From an uncultured Ruminococcus sp. (GTDB lineage: Bacteria; Bacillota; Clostridia; Oscillospirales; Acutalibacteraceae), in assembly GCA_902787145.1 (NCBI GenBank), contig CADAEZ010000031.1, positions 1 to 35,668 of the forward strand: DNA of 35,668 nucleotides. Reading direction: 5' to 3'. Under the pieces are notes generated by a model, which was not told the origin of the DNA, searched no databases, and saw only the letters and a program-made list of their open reading frames with translations. Shown piece by piece: positions 1-7,889 of the stretch. The first letter of the stretch is position 1. The number at the start of each line of letters is the position of its first letter. A program made the translations under genes and the position numbers.

Positions 1-112
1 GTTTATTTTTTTTTGTAAAATGAGAATTGCAGAGTATCGCGGTTTAATGATAAAATTTATATATACACTTTATATATTTACAAAATATAAAAAGGAATTG
101 AGGGGATTTTCA

Positions 113-658
113 GTGCCAAAAAAAAATATAATTGACGATCCAAAAGAAAGAATGTACTATTTGGAAAACTTAGTTTCTAAACAGCTGGATTTATATGGTT
201 GGTGTGAAGAAAAAGTTAGTACTCTCGCAACAATTGATTCCATACTAATTGGAGCTGCAATTATTTTTGCGGAAAAAGTAATTAGCATTGACACTAATAC
301 TAACTGTTACGAGAAAATTATTAATGTTATTATTATAACTTTGGTATTACTACCCTTATTTGTCAGTTTATGCATCGCTCTATGGCATATAAGACCTAAA
401 ATGGGGAAAGCATCAAATACTGGAACGCCAAATCATAGATCAAGTAATGGAATACGTCATTTTGGAAACTCAAAAACTTATAAAAAAACAATACTTGCAT
501 TAACCGATGATAGGATTTGCGACGATCTTACAAAACAGATTTATGGTATGAATAATAATATATGGAAGAATCAACAATCAATAAAAGTTGCAGTTTTTTT
601 TGACTTGATAGGAGTTATCGGTTTTTTGATAATGATAGTATATTATTCAATAAAATAA
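113..658 (+). CDS. Three-helix membrane protein, possibly Pycsar-effector-like (DUF5706)
   Basis: A protein of about 181 residues. I chose the GTG at 113 because GAGGGG lies 7 bases upstream; an ATG at 20 is in frame but has no ribosome site. Two hydrophobic helices follow a charged N-terminus (around STLATIDSILIGAAIIF and VIIITLVLLPLFVSLCIALW). A soluble middle section contains an LTDDRICDDLTKQIYGMNNNI stretch, and a third helix ends the protein at VAVFFDLIGVIGFLIMIVYY. This TM-TM-linker-TM layout and the 'DL..QI..MN..I' pattern before the last helix recall DUF5706 effectors, which act at the membrane in nucleotide-signalled phage defence. That assignment is an inference from layout only. 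No cyclase gene is visible, although the window begins just upstream. It is 14 bases from the next gene and likely co-transcribed with the cluster. Confidence 0.6.
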   Translation: MPKKNIIDDPKERMYYLENLVSKQLDLYGWCEEKVSTLATIDSILIGAAIIFAEKVISIDTNTNCYEKIINVIIITLVLLPLFVSLCIALWHIRPKMGKASNTGTPNHRSSNGIRHFGNSKTYKKTILALTDDRICDDLTKQIYGMNNNIWKNQQSIKVAVFFDLIGVIGFLIMIVYYSIK

Positions 659-672
659 AAAGGAGATTTATT

Positions 673-2106
673 ATGTTCAATTATTCAAAAGAATTGGTAT
701 CCATTAATCCATCAAACGGAAAAGAAATATGGAAAGGAATGATTAGCACAAAAAAAGATATAGAAGAAGCTGTAGAAAAAGCGCAAAAATATCAAAACAC
801 TTGGAGAAAAAAACAAATTGAAGAAAGGCAAGATATTATACTAAAATTTGCCTCGTTAGTAAAAGAAAACACAGAAGAAGCAGCTAAAATCATTTCAGAA
901 GAGAACGGCAAACCGCTTTGGGAAGCCAAAATGGAGGTTAAATCATTAATAAATAAAGTTCAAGTTGTTTTTGATGCATACGAGGAAAGAGCGAAAACTA
1001 AGTATAAGGAATTGACAAATGGAAGAGAATCCATAACTAGATATCGTCCGCATGGAGTAATGGCTGTTTTAGGACCATTTAATTTTCCGATGAGTATGCC
1101 TAATAGTCATATTATGCCTGCGCTTTATGCAGGCAATACTGTAGTATTTAAGCCCAGCGAGCGAACTCCCAAGTCCGCTTTGTTTTATAGAGATTTATGG
1201 ATTAGAGCAGGTTTGCCTGATGATGCTTTACAAATAGTTATTGGAGGAGCAAAAACAGGTGAATTGTTAGTTAAAGATAATAGAATAAACGGAATCCTTT
1301 TTATTGGAAGTAGAAAAGCTGGAAAAGCAATAGAAAAAATCGGTATAAGCGAAGATAAACTATGTGTTTTAGAAATGGGAGGCAATAGTCCGCTAATAAT
1401 ATGGGATTATTCTGACATTCGTGCGGCAATTAATATCGTCATTCAATCAGCTTATATTTCTTCCGGGCAAAGATGTTCAGCTGCTAGAAGGTTAATTGTT
1501 AATAAATCATTATCTAAAGAATTCATACCTTTTTTGTCTAAAGCAATTGATGCCATCATTGTGGGGGACTCTCTATCAGAAAACCCAACACCCTTTATTG
1601 GACCAATGATTGACTCCAAAGCATCATCCTTATTTATGGAACAATATGAAGAATTAGTTAATAAAGGGGCAAAAATATTGGTGCCCTCAAAAATCCTACT
1701 TCATCTGGGGAACAGTTTTGTTAAGCCAGGATTATTAGATGTTACTAATATAGATTGTCCTGATGAAGAAGTATTTGGTCCTCTACTTCAGTTGACTATT
1801 GTTGATACTATAGAACAGGCAGTTTCGGTAGCAAATCAAACAAAATATGGGCTTGCGGCGGGTATTGTCACCGAAGATCAATCTATATATGAATACTTCT
1901 TTGATAATATTCACGCTGGAATAATTAATAGAAATCAATCATTAACCGGTTCTACAACAATTGCTCCTTTTGGCGGCATAAAAGGAAGTGGAAATTATCA
2001 TCCTGCTGGATATCTATCAGTTGATTACTGTGTTTATGGATGTGCTTCAATTGAAACTTCAGAAACAAAGGCACCAAATAGTTTATCTCATGGTCTAAAC
2101 TTCTAA
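673..2106 (+). CDS. Aldehyde dehydrogenase family protein (AstD-like)
   Basis: An NAD(P)-dependent aldehyde dehydrogenase of 477 residues, a normal length for the family. The closest pattern I recognise is succinylglutamate-semialdehyde dehydrogenase (AstD). Visible signatures are GPFNFP with the oxyanion Asn at about 137, VVFKPSE with the cofactor Lys at about 160, FIGSRKAG (residues 210-217) in the Rossmann fold, LEMGGN with the general-base Glu at 234, and SGQRCS with the nucleophilic Cys at 268. All key residues are intact, so it should be active. AAGGAG stands 7 bases before the ATG. The gene starts 14 bases after the membrane protein gene and ends two bases before the next start. No other arginine-degradation genes are present, so the substrate is unknown. 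An aldehyde made or consumed within this cluster is a reasonable guess. Confidence 0.9.
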   Translation: MFNYSKELVSINPSNGKEIWKGMISTKKDIEEAVEKAQKYQNTWRKKQIEERQDIILKFASLVKENTEEAAKIISEENGKPLWEAKMEVKSLINKVQVVFDAYEERAKTKYKELTNGRESITRYRPHGVMAVLGPFNFPMSMPNSHIMPALYAGNTVVFKPSERTPKSALFYRDLWIRAGLPDDALQIVIGGAKTGELLVKDNRINGILFIGSRKAGKAIEKIGISEDKLCVLEMGGNSPLIIWDYSDIRAAINIVIQSAYISSGQRCSAARRLIVNKSLSKEFIPFLSKAIDAIIVGDSLSENPTPFIGPMIDSKASSLFMEQYEELVNKGAKILVPSKILLHLGNSFVKPGLLDVTNIDCPDEEVFGPLLQLTIVDTIEQAVSVANQTKYGLAAGIVTEDQSIYEYFFDNIHAGIINRNQSLTGSTTIAPFGGIKGSGNYHPAGYLSVDYCVYGCASIETSETKAPNSLSHGLNF

Positions 2107-2108
2107 TT

Positions 2109-3227
2109 ATGAATACAATTAAAGAATTAGCGATAAATGAGATAATTAACAAGCTAGGCATAGAATCATTTATTATGCCAGAATTGTTGAAAAAACCTAT
2201 AAGAATTGGAGATAATAGAAAGGATATATTTGTTTTACACAATCAATTGATCAATGAGTTTTTTAGTATAGTTTCTAAAATAGCTCAAACTGCAATAAAG
2301 GATGACCAAAAAAGGATACAAAATATCCTTTTTTCTGAAGCTCCTGCAGGAATGACTATTGAATATCATAAAGGATTACCAGAATGCTGTTGGAATAACC
2401 CGATAATCTATCGAACAGACGAATCTTTATCTGGCAAAATCTACGAAATCCAATCACCTGGATCTGGATGGGGAGATTTGTTCTTGCTTCCTTATTGCTA
2501 CAAAAATGCTGGGTATAGTATTCCAGATAACGTTTTTGATTTCCCAGATCTTTATGTTAATAATATAATCCAATCCACCAAGAATCCGAATCCAAAGGTG
2601 TTTCATATGTTAGACGCCGCGTCTGTTCCTTATAGTATGAAGTATCTAATGAAAATAACAAGCAGTTTGAGATATTGGGGAATTAGCAAGGAAGTAACCA
2701 TGCATGATATTGACTGCCTTATCTCTCATTCTGTCATTTCTACAACAACTTGCAACTTTTTTGAAGACTATTTATTAAGAGCTAAAAGTGGTAAGTTGGT
2801 ATTTGCAATCCCACCTAATATAATATTTGATGAAAAGGCTATATTTGTTTTACCGTTTTATCGTGAAACAAGAAACTTCTTTTCAAAGGAGATTAGGAAT
2901 CTATTTCCTTTTACCTCAATTATTGAAAACAATGGTTTCTTTGATGAAAATGATAAATTTATTTCTATAGCGAATTTCTGTAAAAGAAAACCTAGAGATA
3001 GAAAATATTTTTTAAAATATGGAGGACCTAATACAAACAAGAATTGGGGAAGTCGATCGGTATTTAGATTATCTGGAAATGACTGTCAAAAGCTACTGGA
3101 TTCAGCAAATACACTTACCAAAGAAGGAGAAATATGGTTGATTCAAAAAGATGTTTCTAAAGAAATCCCCAAAATTATTACTGACGATATTGATGAAAAA
3201 AAAAAAAAAAAAAAACAAACATTTTAA
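2109..3227 (+). CDS. Unrecognised enzyme, possibly ATP-grasp-like, with frame broken at a poly-A tract
   Basis: A 372-residue protein as written; I do not recognise the family with certainty. YRTDESLSGKIYEIQSPGSG near residue 100, then YFLKYGGPNTNKNWGSRSV near residue 300 and EIWLIQK near 350, resemble the metal-site and Lys/Gly-rich nucleotide-binding strands of ATP-grasp ligases. This is a pattern judgement, not a match. The annotated end is suspicious: 20 consecutive A residues (3196-3215) encode six lysines, and the stop follows after QTF. Read one base further on, the sequence continues as KHFKVHGQADTSIGIGI and stops at 3270, only four bases before the next start. The probable full gene is therefore 2109-3270, with one A too many in this copy or with slippage in expression. 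No ribosome site is evident. Its start two bases after the dehydrogenase stop suggests translational coupling. Confidence 0.75.
   Translation: MNTIKELAINEIINKLGIESFIMPELLKKPIRIGDNRKDIFVLHNQLINEFFSIVSKIAQTAIKDDQKRIQNILFSEAPAGMTIEYHKGLPECCWNNPIIYRTDESLSGKIYEIQSPGSGWGDLFLLPYCYKNAGYSIPDNVFDFPDLYVNNIIQSTKNPNPKVFHMLDAASVPYSMKYLMKITSSLRYWGISKEVTMHDIDCLISHSVISTTTCNFFEDYLLRAKSGKLVFAIPPNIIFDEKAIFVLPFYRETRNFFSKEIRNLFPFTSIIENNGFFDENDKFISIANFCKRKPRDRKYFLKYGGPNTNKNWGSRSVFRLSGNDCQKLLDSANTLTKEGEIWLIQKDVSKEIPKIITDDIDEKKKKKKQTF
3196..3215 (+). other. A20 homopolymer, candidate slippage site
   Basis: Twenty consecutive adenines near the 3' end of the ATP-grasp-like gene. Removing one A, or adding two, joins the reading frame to a 17-residue tail that ends at 3270. 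Tracts of this length slip during replication and transcription, and they are also frequent sites of sequencing error. The sequence alone cannot separate these explanations. Confidence 0.85.
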
Positions 3228-3274
3228 AGTTCACGGCCAAGCAGATACGAGTATTGGTATAGGAATATAAGAAA

Positions 3275-4519
3275 ATGAAAGAATTAGATTTTGGAAAAAA
3301 AACAGATTATAATATAGAACTAGCTAGAATAGTTGATTCCGTTAAGAAATTGAGAAATCTAAAGGCAGGGAAATATACATTATGGAATGAAGCAGCCGAA
3401 TGGCATATGAAATACTCTAATTTAAGAGGAGTATCATCTCTTACTCTAACAATAACGTTATCTCCAACTGGATGTGATTGGGCGAGACAAGGGGGGTGCA
3501 CAATGTGCGGTGAGTTTGAAGGCGCTTTCAAGAAAAATGATTTGTTACATAATCCTCAATTTCATATTGCACAATTTGTTTCAGCAGTATCAAATCCTAA
3601 AGTTTGGGAAACATCAAAATCAGAAAACAAGAGCATATCATGGATTCGGATTAACCAAGAGGGCAATTATACTAATCCGCATGAAATGAATATTGAAGCT
3701 CAAGATAAGATTCTTCAATTAGCAATTCGACTAAAGGGGGTTAAGCGAGTTACAATTGAATCTCGTCCACAATACTTGTCTGAAAAGGTGGTTTCACATT
3801 TAGCAGAGATTTTTAGAGACAGTAATGTTGAATTAGAAATTGGAATGGGATTAGAAGCAGAAAACGATGTGATTAGGAACATTTGCATCAACAAGCAAGG
3901 AACAAAGCAGCAGTTTATTGATACGGTCAATTTATTAAAAAGGTATAATATACTTCCTCTTGCTTATATTATACTAAAACCTCCTTTTTTAACTGAACAA
4001 GAAGCAATAGACGAAGCTGTTGCTACTGCGCATTTTGCGGCAAAAATCGGTTTTTCTCGAATTAGTTTTGAGCCAATGTCAATTCATCAGTATACACTAG
4101 TGGATTTGTTGAAAGAAACTGGTGATTATTCGCCTCCTTGGCTATGGTCTGTTATTGAAGTAGCTAAAAGATGTTCAGATATTTCTTCTATTTTTGGCAT
4201 AGGAGGCGTTGGATATTATCCGATTCCTTCTGAGTACACACATAATTTTTGCACTGAGAAAAAAGATTGTAACAAGAGAATAATAGAAGCCATAAAAAAG
4301 TATAACACCTCTAGATCGATATCTGTTTTTAAAAACATTGACTGTTCTTGCAAAGGTTATTGGCTGCAAGAGTGTTTGAAAGAGGATTGTGCTTTAAAAG
4401 ATAGGATAAATAGACAATTAGATAACGTGGATAGGATAATTGATAATTATTCTCCCGCACCAATCCCAATCAATTCGTTAGTGAGGAGACAAAGAATTAT
4501 TGCCGGTAATTCACAATAA
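3275..4519 (+). CDS. Radical SAM protein, RaSEA-like (archaeosine-synthase radical SAM family)
   Basis: A 414-residue radical SAM enzyme. The [4Fe-4S] site is Cys67, Cys75 and Cys78 in TGCDWARQGGCTMCGE, giving CX7CX2C rather than the usual CX3CX2C. This spacing and the GGCTMCG context are what I recall of the RaSEA/Elp3-like group (TIGR01210-type), the partner enzyme of archaeosine synthase. A TIM-barrel body follows (RVTIESRPQYL, ELEIGMGLEAEND, ISFEPMSIHQY). The C-terminus holds extra cysteines (CTEKKDC, DCSCKGYW), also typical of the group. No ArcS or queuosine gene is nearby, so tRNA modification is not supported. A role on the product of the neighbouring ATP-grasp-like and dehydrogenase proteins is more likely, by inference. 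The ribosome site is weak (AGGA 11 bases upstream), and the start is four bases after the corrected end of the previous gene. Confidence 0.85.
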   Translation: MKELDFGKKTDYNIELARIVDSVKKLRNLKAGKYTLWNEAAEWHMKYSNLRGVSSLTLTITLSPTGCDWARQGGCTMCGEFEGAFKKNDLLHNPQFHIAQFVSAVSNPKVWETSKSENKSISWIRINQEGNYTNPHEMNIEAQDKILQLAIRLKGVKRVTIESRPQYLSEKVVSHLAEIFRDSNVELEIGMGLEAENDVIRNICINKQGTKQQFIDTVNLLKRYNILPLAYIILKPPFLTEQEAIDEAVATAHFAAKIGFSRISFEPMSIHQYTLVDLLKETGDYSPPWLWSVIEVAKRCSDISSIFGIGGVGYYPIPSEYTHNFCTEKKDCNKRIIEAIKKYNTSRSISVFKNIDCSCKGYWLQECLKEDCALKDRINRQLDNVDRIIDNYSPAPIPINSLVRRQRIIAGNSQ

Positions 4520-4525
4520 TAAACT

Positions 4526-5401
4526 ATGAGTATTTTAACAGTGAGAATTGAGGAATTAAAAGAATATACAAAAAAATTGGGGTTCAATGTTAATACAATT
4601 TGTCTGGATTATCCGAGCAAAGATACAATAATTGTGGGTAATGACATATTAACAAATGTTCACTCATGTGCCAAAACAATTACAGCTTTAGCGTTTGGAT
4701 TCTTAATGCAGGAATCATCGATTTCAATAGAATATAAAGTAATTAGTTTTTTTCCTGAGTACAAAGAAATAGCATCTAAGGGAACTGATAAAATCCGAAT
4801 AAAACATTTAATGAATATGTCTTCTGGGAAATCTCTTAAATCACTTTTACAAAGATGTAATAATGATTTGTATGAAAATGATTGGCTGTACTGGTTTTTT
4901 GAAACTCCAATACAATTCTATCCTGGTAAATCATTTTATTACTCTAGTCATTGTTGTTACGTTTTAGGAAGAATTATAGAGAAAATTTCCAAAAAGAAAG
5001 TTAATGATTATCTTGATGAAAAACTATGGCGTAAGTTGAAAATACAAAAGCCCATTTGGAGCGATTGTCCTAAAGGGCATACGAATTGTGCTGGTAATCT
5101 TTGGCTTAAATGCTCAGATCTTGCAAAGATCGGAAATTTGTTATTACAAAAAGGTATCTATAAAAACACTCAGTTGCTACACGCGAGTTATATCGAATTA
5201 ATGATAAACAAAACAGTTAATAGCAATGATCCTTTTATCTGGAACGATACCGAATGTTCTTATGAATATGGTTTTTTTATTTGGAAATGCTCACGTCCAA
5301 ATACATATAGGATTTGGGGTGCGGGTGCTAATTTTTGTATCATTGATTATGCAAAAAAGTGGTTTTGTCTATTACCGCTAACAGAAATGACAATTGGCTA
5401 A
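4526..5401 (+). CDS. Serine hydrolase, beta-lactamase/transpeptidase-like, with an out-of-frame C-terminus
   Basis: As written this is a 291-residue member of the serine beta-lactamase-like superfamily (class C beta-lactamase, esterase and peptidase group). The nucleophile motif SCAK is at Ser47-Lys50. IRIKHLMNMSSG and PGKSFYYSSHCCYVLGRIIE are typical; the second active-site motif reads YSS where YSN is usual. RIWGAGANF may be the third motif. No signal peptide is seen, so it is probably cytoplasmic. The frame ends in an uncharacteristic LPLTEMTIG. In the -1 frame, entered at A AAA AAG (5353-5359), it continues as KVVLSITANRNDNWL and 20 more residues to a stop at 5464-5466, which is exactly how this family ends. 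The intended product is probably 313 residues. The start lies six bases after the radical SAM stop, without a clear ribosome site. Confidence 0.85.
   Translation: MSILTVRIEELKEYTKKLGFNVNTICLDYPSKDTIIVGNDILTNVHSCAKTITALAFGFLMQESSISIEYKVISFFPEYKEIASKGTDKIRIKHLMNMSSGKSLKSLLQRCNNDLYENDWLYWFFETPIQFYPGKSFYYSSHCCYVLGRIIEKISKKKVNDYLDEKLWRKLKIQKPIWSDCPKGHTNCAGNLWLKCSDLAKIGNLLLQKGIYKNTQLLHASYIELMINKTVNSNDPFIWNDTECSYEYGFFIWKCSRPNTYRIWGAGANFCIIDYAKKWFCLLPLTEMTIG
5353..5359 (+). other. Candidate -1 frameshift heptamer A AAA AAG
   Basis: The heptamer is in the correct phase (GC A AAA AAG TGG) and is the same slippery sequence used in Escherichia coli dnaX. A -1 shift here restores a family-typical C-terminus ending at 5466. 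Stimulators are weak: TTGTC/GACAA (5365-5369 with 5389-5393) can form a short stem, and I see no well-placed upstream Shine-Dalgarno. A plain single-base deletion in this A-run would look the same. Confidence 0.45.
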
Positions 5402-5536
5402 AATATAACGATCACACTATATTAAGGGAAGCATATAAAATACTCGATTTATATGAAATGAATTAAGTATTCTTTAAGAAGATTGTTAAGAATATATAAC
5501 GCATAAAAATCGGCTAAAATGTAGGAGTATAATAAT

Positions 5537-5677
5537 ATGTGGAAAAGGATATTTACACTAATTGAATTTACTGCAATTATTTGTGCAATAATAATAAATA
5601 TAAACAAAATAATTTGTATTATTAAACGTTTACATAACAGAGAATTTATTGGGTCAGATTTAGATGAAAAGCAATAA
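5537..5677 (+). CDS. Small membrane peptide, 46 residues
   Basis: ATG at 5537 follows AGGAG with a 9-base gap, a good ribosome site. The product starts MWKRIFTLIEFTAIICAIII and has one hydrophobic helix (about residues 6-29), a basic patch (KRLHNR) and an acidic end (SDLDEKQ). It resembles no family I know. It lies 70 bases after the corrected end of the hydrolase gene, on the same strand, so it may be the last gene of the cluster. The next genes face the other way. Short length keeps confidence moderate. Confidence 0.5.
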   Translation: MWKRIFTLIEFTAIICAIIININKIICIIKRLHNREFIGSDLDEKQ

Positions 5678-5865
5678 TTAATTCATAGATAGAGAATCCT
5701 ATTTGATTATTAGGCTTTTGGCAAAAAAGCTATATGTAATTAATTGCGAAATCTTTCCGTTTATCTATGTATTATTTAGGTAGCTTCCTTATTATTATGG
5801 AAAACATAATTAGAAGACCTTGTATTATATTCCTCTGATGTTTTATGATGGAAATTAATCAATAA

Positions 5866-5900
5866 CGCCATAACGAAGAAATTTGCGCTTCGTTATGGCG
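5866..5900. terminator. Bidirectional terminator between converging units
   Basis: A perfect 13-bp inverted repeat, CGCCATAACGAAG (5866-5878) with CTTCGTTATGGCG (5888-5900), around a 9-base loop. It stands between the plus-strand cluster and the minus-strand DUF5131 gene. U-runs are modest on both sides. The stretch 5678-5865 before it holds no gene that I can support. Confidence 0.7.
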
Positions 5901-5921
5901 GGTTCTTTATAGATAGCATTA

Positions 5922-6632
5922 TTATGTTTTAGTAGGGTATTCTTGATATGTTACACCGTTTAATAGCTTTCCATTCTTCTTTTTATTAAAGCCTCCCCAT
6001 TGTTTAAAGAAAAAAGCTACGTTATTCTTTGCTGCCATGATCTGCAACTCTTCAACCCATTCTTTTTCCATAGGACGACTGTGCGGACCAGATTCTCCTC
6101 CCACAATAAGCCAATCTATATTTGAAAGATTGAGATTACTAATACTTGATAATAACGGTTCAGCGGAAATAAACTTTATCTTTGCGCCGCAATTTCGCAG
6201 CATATCTGCTCTGTTGAGATACTTTTCACTTTCTATGGTTACTCCCATCCATATATTATCAGTCCACTTGATTTTGCTGTTTAGTGAATTTAATCTTTCG
6301 GGTCTTTTGGTCAAAACTTGGAATTCGTGCTGTTTGCAATGATTCATTGTATCAAATATCTGTAATATATGATTATCGGAAATTTTTTCGTGAAAAATAT
6401 CAGACATTGAATTCACAAATACTCTTTTGGGAGTTTTCCATTGATATGGTAATCCTATTAAGTCCTCATGAACAGTTGGTTGAAATCCGTTTGCATATCT
6501 TATGTTTCCCATTGCCTGCAATCGTTTAGCAAAATTTGAGGCATAACAATTCAAGCAGCCATCAGATATTTTTGAACATCCTGTTATGGGATTCCAAGTT
6601 ACCTCAGTCCACTCTATTTTACTGATTCCCAT
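5922..6632 (-). CDS. DUF5131 / phage Gp37-Gp68 family three-Cys protein
   Basis: A 236-residue protein of the DUF5131 (Gp37/Gp68) family, recognised from ISKIEWTEVTWNPITGCSKI, GCLNCYA, the VFVNSMSDIFH motif, QVLTKRPERL, WMGVTIES and WLIVGGESGP. Cys19, Cys26 and Cys29 form CX6CX2C, a radical-SAM-like iron-sulfur motif; the fold is related to radical SAM barrels. The biochemical role is not established. Genes of this family commonly sit next to tcmP ('three-Cys-motif partner'), and here the two overlap by one base (TAATG on the minus strand), so they are translated together. They are often found on phages and in accessory islands, which suits this AT-rich region. Confidence 0.92.
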   Translation of the reverse strand: MGISKIEWTEVTWNPITGCSKISDGCLNCYASNFAKRLQAMGNIRYANGFQPTVHEDLIGLPYQWKTPKRVFVNSMSDIFHEKISDNHILQIFDTMNHCKQHEFQVLTKRPERLNSLNSKIKWTDNIWMGVTIESEKYLNRADMLRNCGAKIKFISAEPLLSSISNLNLSNIDWLIVGGESGPHSRPMEKEWVEELQIMAAKNNVAFFFKQWGGFNKKKNGKLLNGVTYQEYPTKT

Positions 6633-7744
6633 TATATCACCTGACTAAAAACGAAATATCGTTTTCCACTTTCTTTTATCTCTTTAACCGGATAGTAATC
6701 TTTCAATTCCCTTTTGATTTTATCTTTATATCCTTCAGATGGAAAAATTGGATGCATATCTAAATCTCGATACACTTCATTTATTTCAACCTTGCCTTCA
6801 TTGCTGAATTTGTCAAAAACATATTTCGCAATATCTGATATGGTTAAGCATTTATAATCCGTATTTGAGGCAACCAACAAACCACTATCTAAATCAATAG
6901 CCATCTGGTTTTCTTGACCATGAGTATTTTTTCCTGATGATTTATCGCCGAACACATTCCAAGCAGTCTTTTTAAATAACTTAAACCCTTCAACATTACT
7001 GGTGCTATGAAGTAAATTATAAACCAATCCGTTATTTCGGTTGTAAAACGGAAAAGAAGCCAAATAATGTTCTCTCGGATTATCCTTTACTAATTCTTTT
7101 ATAATGCTTTGTACGGTATTATCCAGTTTTTCTCTATCATCACATATTTTTTTAATATCTGAAATAGGCATTTGATATGTTGATTCATATTTTGCAATCT
7201 TTTCGGGTTTTACAGCTGTTTTAGAACCTCGGGCAGTATCAGATACCATATGATTAATAATAACTTCACCCCAAAAATTCAAATATTTTTTAAGTGCATC
7301 CCAGTGGATTCTAGCTTGAAAAGGATCATAAACTAAAAGAAGATTACGATTTCTGATAGTTTTAAGATTTAATCTATTTAGCAATTCGGTACAATCCATC
7401 GTATAATAAGTTATGGAAATGTTTGATAATGCTAAAGCTTCTATTTGTCCTTTTAAGTAATCAATCTTTTCTTTATCAATATCATTGAAAATAATATTTA
7501 CAGTTTTACCTGGATAATTCTCAGCTAAAGAATTTAATCTTTTTGCAACTCTAATAGCAGTTCCTTCAACAGCATTACCTACGGTATCTAAATAATAGCC
7601 ACTATTAGACATGCAATCGACATATACGATTCCTTCTGATTTTGAAAAGCCTAATATTTTTCTTGCCCACGCATCAGCATACTCAGAAATAATTTCAAAT
7701 TTCTTAATACTATGAGGTTTGGCGTGATCTAACTCGAATGCCAC
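6632..7744 (-). CDS. tcmP: Three-Cys-motif partner protein TcmP
   Basis: A 370-residue TcmP-family protein. The GTG start at 7744 follows GGAGGG. The N-terminal part resembles a methyltransferase-like Rossmann fold: YVDCMSNSGYYLDTVGNAVEG replaces the usual DGFAGPG loop, IIFNDIDKEKI is the acidic strand, and LLVYDPFQARIHWDAL carries the DP(F/Y) motif. The loop has lost its glycines, so SAM binding may be altered. The C-terminal part (residues about 280-370) looks like a winged-helix or other small domain: ISDIAKYVFDKFSNEGKVEI. It is the first gene of a two-gene unit with DUF5131, driven by a clear promoter at 7775-7803. Function is unproven; association with mobile and defence islands is known for the pair. 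Confidence 0.9.
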   Translation of the reverse strand: MAFELDHAKPHSIKKFEIISEYADAWARKILGFSKSEGIVYVDCMSNSGYYLDTVGNAVEGTAIRVAKRLNSLAENYPGKTVNIIFNDIDKEKIDYLKGQIEALALSNISITYYTMDCTELLNRLNLKTIRNRNLLLVYDPFQARIHWDALKKYLNFWGEVIINHMVSDTARGSKTAVKPEKIAKYESTYQMPISDIKKICDDREKLDNTVQSIIKELVKDNPREHYLASFPFYNRNNGLVYNLLHSTSNVEGFKLFKKTAWNVFGDKSSGKNTHGQENQMAIDLDSGLLVASNTDYKCLTISDIAKYVFDKFSNEGKVEINEVYRDLDMHPIFPSEGYKDKIKRELKDYYPVKEIKESGKRYFVFSQVI

Positions 7745-7774
7745 AATATCCCTCCAATCATCAGTTATATTAGT

Positions 7775-7803
7775 ATTATAACATTGTTTTTGAAAAATAA
7801 CAA
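7775..7803 (-). promoter_or_regulatory. Sigma-A-type promoter for tcmP-DUF5131
   Basis: On the minus strand the -35 is TTGTTA (7798-7803) and the -10 is TATAAT (7775-7780), with a 17-bp spacer. The predicted start is near 7767, giving a leader of about 23 bases to the GTG. Confidence 0.75.
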
Positions 7804-7852
7804 CATTTTCAATTCTATTAGCTTCACATATAAAAATTCTAATTAAAAATTT

Positions 7853-7885
7853 ATGACCGCCAAAGCATTTTCATTCGACGGTCAT
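7853..7885 (-). terminator. Probable terminator of the tnpV unit
   Basis: ATGACCG (7853-7859) pairs with CGGTCAT (7879-7885) five bases after the tnpV stop. On the minus strand the hairpin is followed by the T-rich AAATTTTTAAT. The loop is long at 19 bases. Confidence 0.5.
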
Positions 7886-7889
7886 ATAT

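Noticed and set aside
113-2106. Complete Pycsar or CBASS defence system
   Set aside because: No nucleotide cyclase or CD-NTase is visible, and the effector-like protein is assigned only by helix layout.
673-2106. Arginine succinyltransferase (ast) pathway gene astD
   Set aside because: The dehydrogenase resembles AstD, but no other ast gene is present and the neighbours point elsewhere, so I did not give the symbol.
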